Shown piece after piece: positions 51,311 through 60,394 of a DNA stretch of 64,000 nt. Made by a program: the position numbers and the translations under genes. This DNA comes from an uncultured Dorea sp. (GTDB lineage Bacteria; Bacillota_A; Clostridia; Lachnospirales; Lachnospiraceae), in assembly GCA_910578865.1 (NCBI GenBank), contig CAJTRM010000004.1, forward strand, positions 100,880-164,879, read 5' to 3'. Each line of letters opens with the position of its first letter. Positions within the stretch are counted from its first letter, which is position 1. The notes below the pieces were generated by a model. The model had not been told where the DNA came from, ran no database searches, and saw nothing but the letters and a program-made list of their open reading frames with translations.

Positions 51311-51357
51311 AGCCCAGGATGTAAATGGACAGATATCTGCATCCTGGGTCTTTGTTT
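51311..51357 (+). terminator. Terminator after the GGDEF-like gene
   Basis: CCCAGGATG (51313-51321) with CATCCTGGG (51340-51348), followed by TCTTTGTTTTA. Confidence 0.8.
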
Positions 51358-51362
51358 TATAC

Positions 51363-51526
51363 TAGTGTAATGACCGCGTTATATCTGACGAAACTCCGCA
51401 GAGTATTCACTCATCTGCAAGACGGATTTTCGACGGCGTAGCTGTGGTTACGGAGAGAAAATCCAACGCGGCAGATGGGCGAATAGGCAAGGAAGTTTGG
51501 CTGAATATAATACGGTCATTACACTA
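51363..51526. repeat. 164-bp long imperfect palindrome, MITE-like
   Basis: The ends TAGTGTAATGACCG (51363-51376) and CGGTCATTACACTA (51513-51526) are perfect inverted repeats. Pairing continues inward with mismatches through CATCTGC/GCAGATG to GGATTTTC/GAAAATCC, giving arms of about 68 nt around a 25-nt centre. It lies between convergent genes, and its right end supplies the stop codon of the minus-strand gene. It has no coding capacity. Confidence 0.75.
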
Positions 51527-52792
51527 ACTAAGCTCGGCAATTCTGGACACGCCTACATAGATTTCAGAGATTTTGTACCAGGTGGGATAGTCTACAATAC
51601 CGGTTGCAGGCAGTCCGAAAACGGACTGGAATTTTCGGACTGCAGCCTCTGTGGCGGGACCGTAGATTCCGTCAGCGGTAATCTTTGGAAGTGCAGGATA
51701 GGCGCCGGCAATGACGTTTAATTGCTCCTGCATCTGGCGGACTTTGCTTCCGGTAGAACCATTCTTTAAATTCTGCCCTGGCCAGGACGCCGGTATGCCG
51801 GAGATAGCCTCTGCAGTGTTGATGTACATATCTTCGCCGTAATAGTAGCGCAGGATTTCGATAGGAGTATAGCCCTGCGTCGCCAGAGATTGGGAACCCC
51901 ATTGTGTCATCCAGTTCGGACACTGCACACGCCTGCCGTCGCAGTATTGAGTCAGGATGGGCTGGCGCACATTAGGCCGGGACAGATAGTTGGAAAACAG
52001 CTCATCCACGATGACAGAGATGGTATTGAATATGTTCCGTTCTGGAATCCATTTGTGGTCAAAAGCAGTGGAAGAGGTGATGGTAAAATCATATCCCTGA
52101 TTCCGGTACCATTCTGTATAAACGCGGTTCAGTGTGAAAGACATGATGGCCAGGACATTTGCCCGGATGGCGCTGGGAGACCATGTGGCGTAGATCTCGC
52201 TGGACGCTACATTTTTAATATAGTCTTTGTATCTGACATAATAGTTTTTGGCTGTGGTATCACGGGGACTTCCGTCATGGACGACGATATATTCCGGGAC
52301 GACGACACGGCTTAATACAATCTCCCCGGTCTCATTGGTTGGCTTGATCTCATCCTCTGGTATTTTAGCGGGATACTCCCCATATAATGTATGTGCAGGT
52401 ATGACAAATACAGATTCCGAAGCCTGTGTCTCATCCAGAGGGCGAAGCGTCAGATTCTGGAGGGCTGTTACGCCTGCAAGGATTTCAGCTCCTGCAATGC
52501 TGACTGGTTCGTATCCGGGGGCTTCAACCTGGAGAGTATATTCAGAATAAGGCTGTTCTTCAATAGAAGGATCCAGGCTGTAGTCCAGTGGGGGCGCATC
52601 CAGTTCTACTGTTTCTGTCTGTCCGGAGGAGTCTGTCGTGAGCTGCTCCAGCGTGCTCTCCGGAATGCCGGTGTAGGAGATGGAGATGGTTGCACCCTGA
52701 ATGGGGACAGCCGTGATTTCGGATGTAATATTAATCTGCAGCTTCCCCTGATCGGGAGTATCCTGCTGCTGTTTCAATTTTATGGTGCTCAT
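51524..52792 (-). CDS. Peptidoglycan-binding, spore cortex-lytic-like protein
   Basis: A 422-residue protein without an obvious signal peptide. Residues about 15-125 contain two beta-sandwich repeats like the carboxypeptidase regulatory domain (GATISISYTGIPE; YTLQVEAPGYEPVSI). Residues about 165-330 form a SpoIID/LytB-like region with IRANVLAIMSFTLNRVYTEWYR and TQYCDGRRVQCPNWMTQWGS. The C-terminus has a PG_binding_1 domain (GSTGSKVRQMQEQLNVI; DGIYGPATEAAVRKFQ). Similar proteins in clostridia are called spore cortex-lytic. The stop codon falls in the palindrome at 51363-51526. Confidence 0.8.
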   Translation of the reverse strand: MSTIKLKQQQDTPDQGKLQINITSEITAVPIQGATISISYTGIPESTLEQLTTDSSGQTETVELDAPPLDYSLDPSIEEQPYSEYTLQVEAPGYEPVSIAGAEILAGVTALQNLTLRPLDETQASESVFVIPAHTLYGEYPAKIPEDEIKPTNETGEIVLSRVVVPEYIVVHDGSPRDTTAKNYYVRYKDYIKNVASSEIYATWSPSAIRANVLAIMSFTLNRVYTEWYRNQGYDFTITSSTAFDHKWIPERNIFNTISVIVDELFSNYLSRPNVRQPILTQYCDGRRVQCPNWMTQWGSQSLATQGYTPIEILRYYYGEDMYINTAEAISGIPASWPGQNLKNGSTGSKVRQMQEQLNVIAGAYPALPKITADGIYGPATEAAVRKFQSVFGLPATGIVDYPTWYKISEIYVGVSRIAELS

Positions 52793-52875
52793 ATAATTAA
52801 GTACCTCGCGGAGACTCTGTTGCTGTTATAATATGATGAAGGCAGGAAAAGGTGACGGGATAAAAAGGAGGAGAA

Positions 52876-54087
52876 ATGAGAAGAAAGAGAAGAAAGAAAA
52901 CAAGAGGATGCTTCGGCTTCCTTGCAGGCGCAGTTCTGGTGATGTGCCTGCCGGCCGTCATTTTGTATATGACAGGGGAAGACCGGAAAATCGGACAAAA
53001 GGTAAAAGAAGCAGCAGAAGTTTTTCAGGTTCCGTTTCAGGAAGTTACAGTGCAGGAAGAGGAGCTGGCAGGAAAATACTATTATCAGCTTATTGGAGAT
53101 GAAGAAAAAGAAATATATAAAGAGATTCTGCAGGGGGCTGCGGAAAGTGAAAAAGAGATTTACATCCATTCCCCGGATGCGGACAGGGCCAATGAACTGT
53201 TCCAGTATGTCCTCAAAGATTTTCCGGATTTTTTCTGGTGTGACGGGACTGCAACTTCTACCGCCTACAGCGGGAGCGATCCATATACGGTGATGGAGCC
53301 TGCCTATAGCTGTGAAGGAGAGGAGAAGGATTCTATGGCGGATCAGATAGAAGCTTCTGCCAGAGAATGTATGGCCGGTATCAGCAGTGAAGCTTCGGAT
53401 TATGAAAAGATTCTGTATGTGTATGAGTATATTGTGAATCATGTAGAATATGATCTGGAAGCGCCGGATAACCAGAATATCTACAGTGTATTTGTAAACG
53501 GCCGTTCCGTATGCGCCGGGTATTCTAAAGCGGCCCAGTATCTGCTGGAGCGGCTGGGTGTTTTCTGTACTTATGTAACCGGGACAGCCCTGGGAGGCCA
53601 GAGCCACGCATGGAACCTGGTGCTCTGTGACGGTGAATATTATTATCTGGATATTACATGGGGAGACCCGGTATTTCTGGCATCGGAGGATTCTAAGGAG
53701 CAGTATGACAATATCAGCTATGACTATATGTGCTGTGACGAAAGCGAATTGTTTAAAACGCATACGCCGGATCCGGGGACGGAACTTCCGGCCTGTACTT
53801 CCATGAAGGACAACTACTATGTGGTTAACGGAATGTATTATGAATCCTATGACGGGAAGGCGGCGCTGCAGAAGATGAATGATGCTGTCTCGGCGGGGGA
53901 AGAGAGTACCGTATTTAAATTTTCAGGCAGCAATGTGTACCGGGATGCACACGATGATATCTTTCAGAACCAGATACAAAAAGCTGCCAGGAACCTGGCT
54001 GAAAAATATGGACTTTCACAGGTTTCTTACCGGTATGTGGATAATCCGGATCTTAATAAGATTATCATTTACTGGAACTATAAATAA
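52876..54087 (+). CDS. Transglutaminase-like cysteine peptidase domain protein, secreted
   Basis: A 403-residue protein with a basic N-terminus and a hydrophobic segment (CFGFLAGAVLVMCLPAVILYM, residues about 10-30), probably a membrane anchor or signal. The transglutaminase core has Cys in GRSVCAGYSKAAQYLL, His in QSHAWNLV and Asp in YYLDITWGD, an intact triad. In Gram-positive bacteria such extracytoplasmic domains act as proteases or cross-linkers of surface proteins. ATG 52876 follows AAAAGGAGGAG. It is divergent from the peptidoglycan-binding gene. Confidence 0.85.
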   Translation: MRRKRRKKTRGCFGFLAGAVLVMCLPAVILYMTGEDRKIGQKVKEAAEVFQVPFQEVTVQEEELAGKYYYQLIGDEEKEIYKEILQGAAESEKEIYIHSPDADRANELFQYVLKDFPDFFWCDGTATSTAYSGSDPYTVMEPAYSCEGEEKDSMADQIEASARECMAGISSEASDYEKILYVYEYIVNHVEYDLEAPDNQNIYSVFVNGRSVCAGYSKAAQYLLERLGVFCTYVTGTALGGQSHAWNLVLCDGEYYYLDITWGDPVFLASEDSKEQYDNISYDYMCCDESELFKTHTPDPGTELPACTSMKDNYYVVNGMYYESYDGKAALQKMNDAVSAGEESTVFKFSGSNVYRDAHDDIFQNQIQKAARNLAEKYGLSQVSYRYVDNPDLNKIIIYWNYK

Positions 54088-54218
54088 ATATGATTCAATT
54101 ATGAAAAGGTTATAAAATGTAATAATTTTGTAACAAGTGTTAATAAAAATGAAATTTTTGCATATACTTTATAAGAACAATGGGAATACATTGCGATTAT
54201 AGGAGGTTATAAGCAAAA

Positions 54219-54845
54219 ATGTTTAAATATAAAAAACGGGACATGGCCGCTTTGCTCTTGACGGTTTCCACATTATTTACCGCAGGTTATACAGGAAGGG
54301 AAGAGGCTTATGGTTCCGGTGAGCGCCTGGAGGCTGTCTTTATAGAAACGGAAGGGAAGGCTCCGAATGTACGGATTACAGATATTGCTTCCAGGACTGC
54401 CATGTGTAATTTGATAACGGTTACGGATTCCAGCTTAAAAGCTGTTGCAGAGGAAGAGGAGCGGCAGTGGGAGGAAGCAAAGAAGAGAGAGGAAGAACAG
54501 AAAAGAAAGGCATCTGAGGGGGTGCGTAGACTGATGGCGTCGATTATCTTCTGTGAGGCAGGTAACCAGTCCTACGAAGGGCAGGTTGCAGTGGGAGCTG
54601 TTGTTATGAACCGTGTGGCAGACAGCTCCTATCCGGACAATATAGAAGCGGTCATTTATCAGAAAGGCCAGTTTTCACCGGTGGCCACCGGATGGCTGGA
54701 CCGGGTGAGGCGTTCGGACGGTTACACTGCTTCCGCCATGCGGGCGGCAGAAGATGCATTGAACGGTGTGGATCCTGTGGAAGGCTGCCTGTATTTTGAC
54801 CGCGGAGGAAGCGGCAGGAAGATCGGTGATCATTACTTCCATTAA
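54219..54845 (+). CDS. SleB-like cell wall hydrolase
   Basis: A 208-residue secreted protein. The signal sequence covers residues about 8-25 (ALLLTVSTLFTAGY), followed by a charged coiled-coil linker (EEEERQWEEAKKREEEQKRK) and a Hydrolase_2 domain from about residue 105: ASIIFCEAGNQSYEGQVAVGAVVMNRV, with the catalytic Glu in CEA. SleB-type enzymes are lytic transglycosylases that open spore cortex; vegetative relatives remodel the wall. A strong AGGAGG ribosome site is present. It is separate from the transglutaminase gene by 131 nt of AT-rich DNA. Confidence 0.88.
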   Translation: MFKYKKRDMAALLLTVSTLFTAGYTGREEAYGSGERLEAVFIETEGKAPNVRITDIASRTAMCNLITVTDSSLKAVAEEEERQWEEAKKREEEQKRKASEGVRRLMASIIFCEAGNQSYEGQVAVGAVVMNRVADSSYPDNIEAVIYQKGQFSPVATGWLDRVRRSDGYTASAMRAAEDALNGVDPVEGCLYFDRGGSGRKIGDHYFH

Positions 54846-54865
54846 TTCTTTTCATTTTTCAGCTG

Positions 54866-54894
54866 TTGACAAACAGAGAAAGCTTTTATAGGAT
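54866..54894 (+). promoter_or_regulatory. Promoter of the BceRS-like operon
   Basis: TTGACA (54866-54871), a 17-nt spacer and TAGGAT (54889-54894). Confidence 0.6.
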
Positions 54895-54931
54895 GGAAAG
54901 GTAAACGGCAATTGGAAAAGAGGAACTAGGG

Positions 54932-55606
54932 ATGTACAGGATTTTAATTATTGAAGATGATCTGATGATCGCTAAAATGCTGGCGGCCCATCTGGAGAAG
55001 TGGGATTACAAAGTCGCCCTGGCAGAAGATTTTAAAAATGTAATGGAAACGTTTGCACGGGAAGAACCCCAGCTTGTACTGCTGGATATCGGCCTGCCGT
55101 TTTTTAACGGATTCCACTGGTGCCAGCAGATCCGTCAGATCTCTCAGGTCCCCATCATCTTCCTGTCATCTCTGGATGATAATATGAATATCGTAATGGC
55201 CATGACGATGGGAGGAGATGAATTCATTGAAAAACCCTTTGACCTGAATGTGGTGACCGCAAAGGTACAGGCAATCCTCAGACGGACGTATTCTTTCGGC
55301 ACGGCCTCTAATGTGATGGAGTATCATGGGGCGGTGCTGAATCTGAATGATGCGACGTTGACTTATCAGGATCAGAGGGCGGAGCTTACGAAAAATGAAT
55401 TTAAGATCCTTCAGATACTCCTTGAACATGTGGGAAAGATCGTATCGCGGGATGAGATCATCGAAAGGCTCTGGGAGAGTGATGAATACATTGATGATAA
55501 TACGCTTACGGTTAACGTGGCAAGGCTTAGGAAAAAGCTTCAGGAGTTAGGGATGGGGCAGGCAGTACGTACGAAAAAAGGGATTGGGTATATGGTGGAA
55601 CTATGA
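54932..55606 (+). CDS. OmpR/PhoB-family response regulator, BceR-like
   Basis: A 224-residue regulator with a receiver domain (Asp52 in LVLLDIGLP; Lys in IEKPFD) and a C-terminal winged helix (ELTKNEFKILQILLEH; NTLTVNVARLRKKL). It overlaps the kinase gene by 4 nt. Next to an intramembrane-sensing kinase and a BceAB-type transporter it is expected to activate the downstream transporter operon in response to an antimicrobial peptide. Confidence 0.93.
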   Translation: MYRILIIEDDLMIAKMLAAHLEKWDYKVALAEDFKNVMETFAREEPQLVLLDIGLPFFNGFHWCQQIRQISQVPIIFLSSLDDNMNIVMAMTMGGDEFIEKPFDLNVVTAKVQAILRRTYSFGTASNVMEYHGAVLNLNDATLTYQDQRAELTKNEFKILQILLEHVGKIVSRDEIIERLWESDEYIDDNTLTVNVARLRKKLQELGMGQAVRTKKGIGYMVEL

Positions 55607-56592
55607 ACATATTAAAGGTTTATTTGAGAGAGCATATGAGCCAGATCTGTATGTACAGTGGATTTATGGGGACTTTTGCTGTGATCTTTTTCCTGTACAA
55701 TGTCCGCGGTGATGCAGTGAAGTATGCATTTTTTCTTTCCTTTCTGTGTCTTCTTGCATATGGACTGACCGGCCTGCTGCGGTTTGGAAAGCACTACAGG
55801 AAGCTGATGTGGGTCCGGTCAGAAGAGGTGATCGACCTGTCCGGGCTGCCGCCGGCTCTTTCGGCGGTGGAGGCGGAATATCAGCAGATGCTCAGTCTTT
55901 TGCAGGAAAAGAAAGCGGAAGCGGAGTCCGACGGCCTGATAGCCCGTCAGGATATGCTGGATTATTACGGCATGTGGGTGCATCAGATCAAGACACCGCT
56001 GTCAGCCATGGCCTTGCTTTTACAGTCCTATGATGCAAAAGAAGAGGCAGACATTCGCTTTGTCAGGGATCTGAGGATGGAACTGTTTAAAGTGGAACAG
56101 TATGTGGAGATGGTACTGGTCTATCTCAGGATGGAGGATATGTCTTCCGATCTTTCGTTTGCTGAGTTTTCTTTGGATGACCTGATCCGCCAGGCCGTGC
56201 GTAAATATTCCAGAATGTTTATTATGAAGAAGATAAAGCTGGATTATGAGACGGTAAACAGCAGAGTATTGACGGATGAAAAGTGGCTGGTGTTTGTTCT
56301 GGAGCAATTACTGTCCAATGCGCTGAAGTATACTCGGAGCGGCCGGATATCCATCCATATGGAGGGGAAAGAGCTGGTGGTGGAGGATACGGGAATCGGA
56401 ATACAGGCGGAGGACCTGCCGAGAGTATTTGAAAAGGGATTTACCGGCTATAATGGCAGGACGGATAAGAAGTCCACAGGAATCGGGCTTTATCTGTGTA
56501 AATCGGTTATGGATAAGCTGAGACACCAGATCCGGATAGAATCAGAAGTGGGAATCGGAACAAAGATATATTTAAACCTTACAAGATTGTAA
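55603..56592 (+). CDS. Intramembrane-sensing histidine kinase, BceS-like
   Basis: A 329-residue kinase with two close membrane helices (residues about 15-35 and 40-60), almost no extracellular loop and no HAMP, the layout of BceS-type kinases that rely on the transporter to detect the peptide. The H-box is YGMWVHQIKTPLSAM with His127. The ATPase domain has LLSNALKYTRSG and STGIGLYLCKSVMDKL. Confidence 0.93.
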   Translation: MNILKVYLREHMSQICMYSGFMGTFAVIFFLYNVRGDAVKYAFFLSFLCLLAYGLTGLLRFGKHYRKLMWVRSEEVIDLSGLPPALSAVEAEYQQMLSLLQEKKAEAESDGLIARQDMLDYYGMWVHQIKTPLSAMALLLQSYDAKEEADIRFVRDLRMELFKVEQYVEMVLVYLRMEDMSSDLSFAEFSLDDLIRQAVRKYSRMFIMKKIKLDYETVNSRVLTDEKWLVFVLEQLLSNALKYTRSGRISIHMEGKELVVEDTGIGIQAEDLPRVFEKGFTGYNGRTDKKSTGIGLYLCKSVMDKLRHQIRIESEVGIGTKIYLNLTRL

Positions 56593-56602
56593 GAAATAAA
56601 GA

Positions 56603-56646
56603 GGAAAATGTAACCTGAATCTATGGAAGGACATTTTCCTTTTTTC
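56603..56646 (+). terminator. Terminator between kinase and ABC genes
   Basis: GGAAAATGT (56603-56611) with ACATTTTCC (56631-56639), followed by TTTTTT. Its right arm lies just before the ABC promoter -10. Confidence 0.7.
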
Positions 56647-56652
56647 TATAAT
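56624..56652 (+). promoter_or_regulatory. Likely regulated promoter of the BceAB-like operon
   Basis: A perfect -10 TATAAT (56647-56652) with a very poor -35 (TGGAAG) at 17-nt spacing. A weak -35 fits a promoter that needs an activator such as the adjacent response regulator. Confidence 0.5.
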
Positions 56653-56696
56653 GTACCTGTAAGAACAAAACAGATACAGAAAGGACGGAAAAAAAT

Positions 56697-57467
56697 ATGG
56701 CATTGCTGGATGTGAAAAATGTAAAGAAAATATATACCACCCGTTTCGGTGGAAATCAGGTGGAGGCTCTTCGGAATGTGAATTTTTCTGTAGAACCTGG
56801 AGAATATGTAGCGATTATGGGAGAATCCGGTTCCGGCAAAACAACGCTTCTTAATATCCTGGCGGCGCTGGATAAACCGACGAAAGGGAAGGTATATCTG
56901 AAAGGAAGGGACCTTGGCTCTGTGAAAGAAAAGGAGATTGCTGCCTTTCGACGGCAGAATCTTGGGTTCGTGTTTCAGGACTTCAATCTTTTGGATACGT
57001 TTTCTCTCAAAGATAATATCTTTCTTCCGCTTGTCCTGTCAAATCGGAAGTACGAGGAGATGGAAGAACGGCTTTCACCTATTTCCGAAAAATTAGGGAT
57101 TACGGAAATATTGAATAAATTTCCTTATGAAGTATCCGGAGGACAGAAACAGAGGGCGGCAGTAGCACGGGCGCTGATCACGAAGCCTCAGCTGATTCTC
57201 GCGGACGAACCTACGGGGGCATTGGATTCCAGGGCATCTGACGGACTTTTGAACCTCTTCTCAAAGATTAATGAGGACAGGCAGACGGTTCTGATGGTGA
57301 CTCACAGTGTGAAAGCGGCAAGTACAGCAAAAAGGGTACTGTTTATCAAGGATGGAGAGGTGTTCCATCAACTGTACAGAGGGAATCTTACCAATGACCA
57401 GATGTACCAGAAGATTGCAGACACACTGACAGTTCTGACGACAGCAGGGGGTGAGAAGATTGGCTAG
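56697..57467 (+). CDS. ABC transporter ATPase, BceA-like
   Basis: A 256-residue ATPase of the MacB/LolD/BceA type. Walker A is GESGSGKTT, signature VSGGQKQRAAVARAL, Walker B LILADEPTGALD, and the switch His in VTHSVKAAS. It overlaps the permease gene by 17 nt. It powers removal or shielding of peptide antibiotics from lipid II-cycle targets, by analogy with BceAB. Confidence 0.95.
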   Translation: MALLDVKNVKKIYTTRFGGNQVEALRNVNFSVEPGEYVAIMGESGSGKTTLLNILAALDKPTKGKVYLKGRDLGSVKEKEIAAFRRQNLGFVFQDFNLLDTFSLKDNIFLPLVLSNRKYEEMEERLSPISEKLGITEILNKFPYEVSGGQKQRAAVARALITKPQLILADEPTGALDSRASDGLLNLFSKINEDRQTVLMVTHSVKAASTAKRVLFIKDGEVFHQLYRGNLTNDQMYQKIADTLTVLTTAGGEKIG

Positions 57468-59454
57468 TTCTATTTATAAAAGGCTTGCAGTCACAAATCT
57501 TAAAAATAATTATAAAACCTATGTGCCCTACATCCTTACGGCTGTGCTCACGGTTATGATGTATTATATTATGGATGCACTTTCCTATAATAAAAGCATA
57601 GGAGAAGGGCAGGTGCAGGCAGTCATGCAGACTGCGGTTCCGATCATTGCCATATTTGCCGTCATCTTCTTATTCTATACGAACAGCTTCCTGATCAAGC
57701 GGAGGAAAAAAGAAATCGGCGTCTATAACATTCTTGGCATGGGGAAACGTCATATAGCCAGAATGCTGATGACTGAGACAGTGATCACAGCCGGAACCGG
57801 TATTCTGGGCGGTCTGGCGGGAGGTCTTGTATTCAGCAGGCTGATGTATCTGGTGCTGCTGAAGATTCTTCGCTATGATGTAAGGATGGAGTTTGAAGTG
57901 TCCTGGATTTCGGTAACAAAGACTATAATTTTGTTTGGAGCAATCTTTCTTCTGACTTTAACTTATAATCTTTTGCAGGTCAGGCTCAGCAATCCCATCG
58001 AACTTCTGCACGGCACGAACGCCGGTGAAAAGGAGCCGAAGACAAAGTGGATCCTGACTGTTTTTGGTATTGTGGCAATCGGGATCGGCTACGGCATTGC
58101 ACTGCGGACGGAATCTCCGCTCAGCGCCCTGACTGCATTCTTTCTTGCGGTGGCCTGTGTGATCCTCGGGACTTATGCGCTGTTTGTTGCCGGAAGTGTC
58201 GCGGTTTTGAAACTGTTGAAAAAGAACAAGAAGTTTTATTACAAAACCAGCCATTTTACTGCTGTCTCAGGCATGATCTACCGGATGAAGCAGAATGCAG
58301 TGGGGCTTGCAAATATCTGCATCTTAAGTACCATGGTCCTGGTGATGATCTCCACGACAATCTGCATGTATGCAGGGATGGAAGACATTATGAATACCAG
58401 GTTCCCGATGGAGTTTGAGGTGACCAATTATGCTACTGTACCGGAGGAAGAGACGATCATCGAACAGATTGTGGAAGAGGAATGCAGGAAGTACGGAGTC
58501 ACAATAGAATCTGGTCTCCGATTCCACGAGGGAGATATAACAGCAAAGCGTGACCGGGAGAATTTTGATTTTCTCACATCTTCTTTCTCCTATAATGAGG
58601 AGGGGTTGTGTGAGCTCCATCTGATTCCTGTCTCTGATTATAACGAAATGGAAAACAGAGATACGGTATTGAACAAAGATGAGATTCTGATCTATACACC
58701 CCAGGGGGCATACGGAAAGGATCACATGAAATTTGCCGGAAAGTCTTGGAAGATTAAAGAGGAATTAGAAGAATGCAAGATTGAGCCGATGAACCAGTCC
58801 GGCCTGATGGACAAATATTATATCATACTCCCGGATATGGATACCATAAAGGAAATCATGAGGCAGGCAGAGGATAAAAGCGGTTTTGAAGAGGAAATAA
58901 AAGGAGACGTGTTTCATATATCCTATGTAACCCGGATGGATTTTGAAGGAGGAGAGCAAGAGAAGCTGGAGGTACAGAGGGCGATCGGTGAGCGGTTAAA
59001 GGATGCTGTTTCAGGAGGACATTGTACTCCGGAATCCAGAGAACTCCACAGAGAGAGTTTTTATATGTTGTATGGAGGTCTTCTGTTTATCGGCATCTAT
59101 CTGGGGATCCTGTTTTTGATGGCAACAGTTTTGATTATTTATTATAAACAGATCTCAGAAGGGTATGACGACAAAGAGCGTTACCAGATTATGCAGAAGG
59201 TGGGCATGAGTAAACAGGAGGTAAGGCGTTCCATAAGGAGCCAGGTTCTGCTTGTATTTTTCCTGCCGCTGCTGACGGCAATCATTCATATTCTGGTCGC
59301 ATTTAAGGTGATCACGAAACTGCTGGTTGTGCTTAATATGGTAAATGTACCATTGTTTGCGGTATGTACGGCGGTAACAGTAGCAGTATTTGCAGTATTT
59401 TACGGAATCGTATATGGGGTTACGGCAAAAGAGTATTATAAAATTGTGAATTAG
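57451..59454 (+). CDS. FtsX-domain permease, BceB-like
   Basis: A 667-residue permease with ten predicted membrane segments: one near the N-terminus, two FtsX groups and a large extracellular domain between helices 7 and 8 (residues about 315-530), characteristic of BceB and the site of peptide detection. LKNNYKTYVPYILTAVLTVMMYY and the motif KKEIGVYNILGMGKRHIARM are typical. The start GTG 57451 overlaps the ATPase gene; TTG 57460 is an alternative. Together with the upstream genes it forms a complete sensing and resistance module. Confidence 0.93.
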   Translation: MRRLASSIYKRLAVTNLKNNYKTYVPYILTAVLTVMMYYIMDALSYNKSIGEGQVQAVMQTAVPIIAIFAVIFLFYTNSFLIKRRKKEIGVYNILGMGKRHIARMLMTETVITAGTGILGGLAGGLVFSRLMYLVLLKILRYDVRMEFEVSWISVTKTIILFGAIFLLTLTYNLLQVRLSNPIELLHGTNAGEKEPKTKWILTVFGIVAIGIGYGIALRTESPLSALTAFFLAVACVILGTYALFVAGSVAVLKLLKKNKKFYYKTSHFTAVSGMIYRMKQNAVGLANICILSTMVLVMISTTICMYAGMEDIMNTRFPMEFEVTNYATVPEEETIIEQIVEEECRKYGVTIESGLRFHEGDITAKRDRENFDFLTSSFSYNEEGLCELHLIPVSDYNEMENRDTVLNKDEILIYTPQGAYGKDHMKFAGKSWKIKEELEECKIEPMNQSGLMDKYYIILPDMDTIKEIMRQAEDKSGFEEEIKGDVFHISYVTRMDFEGGEQEKLEVQRAIGERLKDAVSGGHCTPESRELHRESFYMLYGGLLFIGIYLGILFLMATVLIIYYKQISEGYDDKERYQIMQKVGMSKQEVRRSIRSQVLLVFFLPLLTAIIHILVAFKVITKLLVVLNMVNVPLFAVCTAVTVAVFAVFYGIVYGVTAKEYYKIVN

Positions 59455-59512
59455 AGTTTTAGTATCGGAAATCGGGCAGCAGATTTTAAGCAGGCTGTGA
59501 TGACGGATGCTG

Positions 59513-59550
59513 AAGGACGGGACTGATTTTTGGTTTCGTCCTTTATTTAA
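59513..59550 (+). terminator. Terminator after the BceB-like gene
   Basis: AAGGACG (59513-59519) with CGTCCTT (59537-59543), followed by TATTTAATT. Confidence 0.6.
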
Positions 59551-59644
59551 TTGTTTAGTAATAAAATTGTTACAAAATATTAATATTAATTGAGTATTCT
59601 ATCACAGTATATAGTATATTTTGTCGTATTATGGAGTTTTTTGT

Positions 59645-60394
59645 ATGAAAAATAATAAAATAATGTGGATTCTCGGGGGAGCGGCCCTGATCCTGGTTCT
59701 GTTTTTTGTCGTTCGTTCCTTTTGGGATCCGAATCTGCGGGAGACAAAAGAAGGGGTAGCCTGGCTGAAGGAGCTGGAGGCGAAGGATATGGATGAGACA
59801 GAGAGTAAAATAAAAAAAGTGAAACGTGATGCCCAGGCAGAAGCAATTGCAAATGGAGAACTGTCTATCTGGGGACAGTTCAGCGATTATGTGATTTTCG
59901 GGGATTCCAGGACTGTAGGGTTTTACTTTCATGAATTTCTGGATAAGCAGAGGGTATTGGCAGATGGTGGATTGACGATTCAGGATATTGATACCTATCT
60001 TCCGCAGATGAAGACGCTGAATCCATCGTATCTGTTTTTGTGCACTGGGCTGAATGATGTAAGTATCGGTTACTGGAAGACGCCGGAGGAATACGTGACC
60101 GCCTATGAGGAGAAGATCCAGATGATTAAGAAGGAATTGCCGGATACGCAGATTATTATTAATTCCATTTTTCCGGCGCAGGATCCGGCTTTTGAACGTG
60201 CCAGTGCATGGAAGAAGATTCCGGAATACAATGAGGCTGTAAAAGCATGGTGCGAGGAGAAGCAATATGCCTATGTAGACAATACGGATGTGTATGAGGC
60301 ATATAAGGATCTGTACGATGTGGACGGAATCCACTTTAAAAAGGACTTTTATCAGTACTGGGCGGTAAATATGCTTGGAGAGGTAGATCTATAA
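59645..60394 (+). CDS. SGNH/GDSL-type hydrolase or acetyltransferase, membrane-anchored
   Basis: A 249-residue protein with one N-terminal membrane helix (IMWILGGAALILVLFFVVRSF) and an extracytoplasmic SGNH domain. The nucleophile is Ser88 in FGDSRTVGF, the Gly/Asn blocks are visible (CTGLNDVS), and the Asp/His pair is in VDGIHFKK (Asp227, His230). ATG 59645 follows GGAG; an in-frame upstream start is unsupported. As first gene before an MBOAT acyltransferase and a DHHW protein it probably transfers or removes acyl groups on a surface glycan. Confidence 0.87.
   Translation: MKNNKIMWILGGAALILVLFFVVRSFWDPNLRETKEGVAWLKELEAKDMDETESKIKKVKRDAQAEAIANGELSIWGQFSDYVIFGDSRTVGFYFHEFLDKQRVLADGGLTIQDIDTYLPQMKTLNPSYLFLCTGLNDVSIGYWKTPEEYVTAYEEKIQMIKKELPDTQIIINSIFPAQDPAFERASAWKKIPEYNEAVKAWCEEKQYAYVDNTDVYEAYKDLYDVDGIHFKKDFYQYWAVNMLGEVDL

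Noticed and set aside
52789..53763. 324-codon minus-strand frame opposite the transglutaminase gene
   Set aside because: The plus strand encodes a complete Cys-His-Asp triad with a strong ribosome site; the minus frame has no domain and no ribosome site.
54088..54218. Sporulation-sigma promoter before the SleB-like gene (CATATAC-like -10)
   Set aside because: No matching -35 at proper spacing could be found, so the sporulation link rests only on protein similarity.
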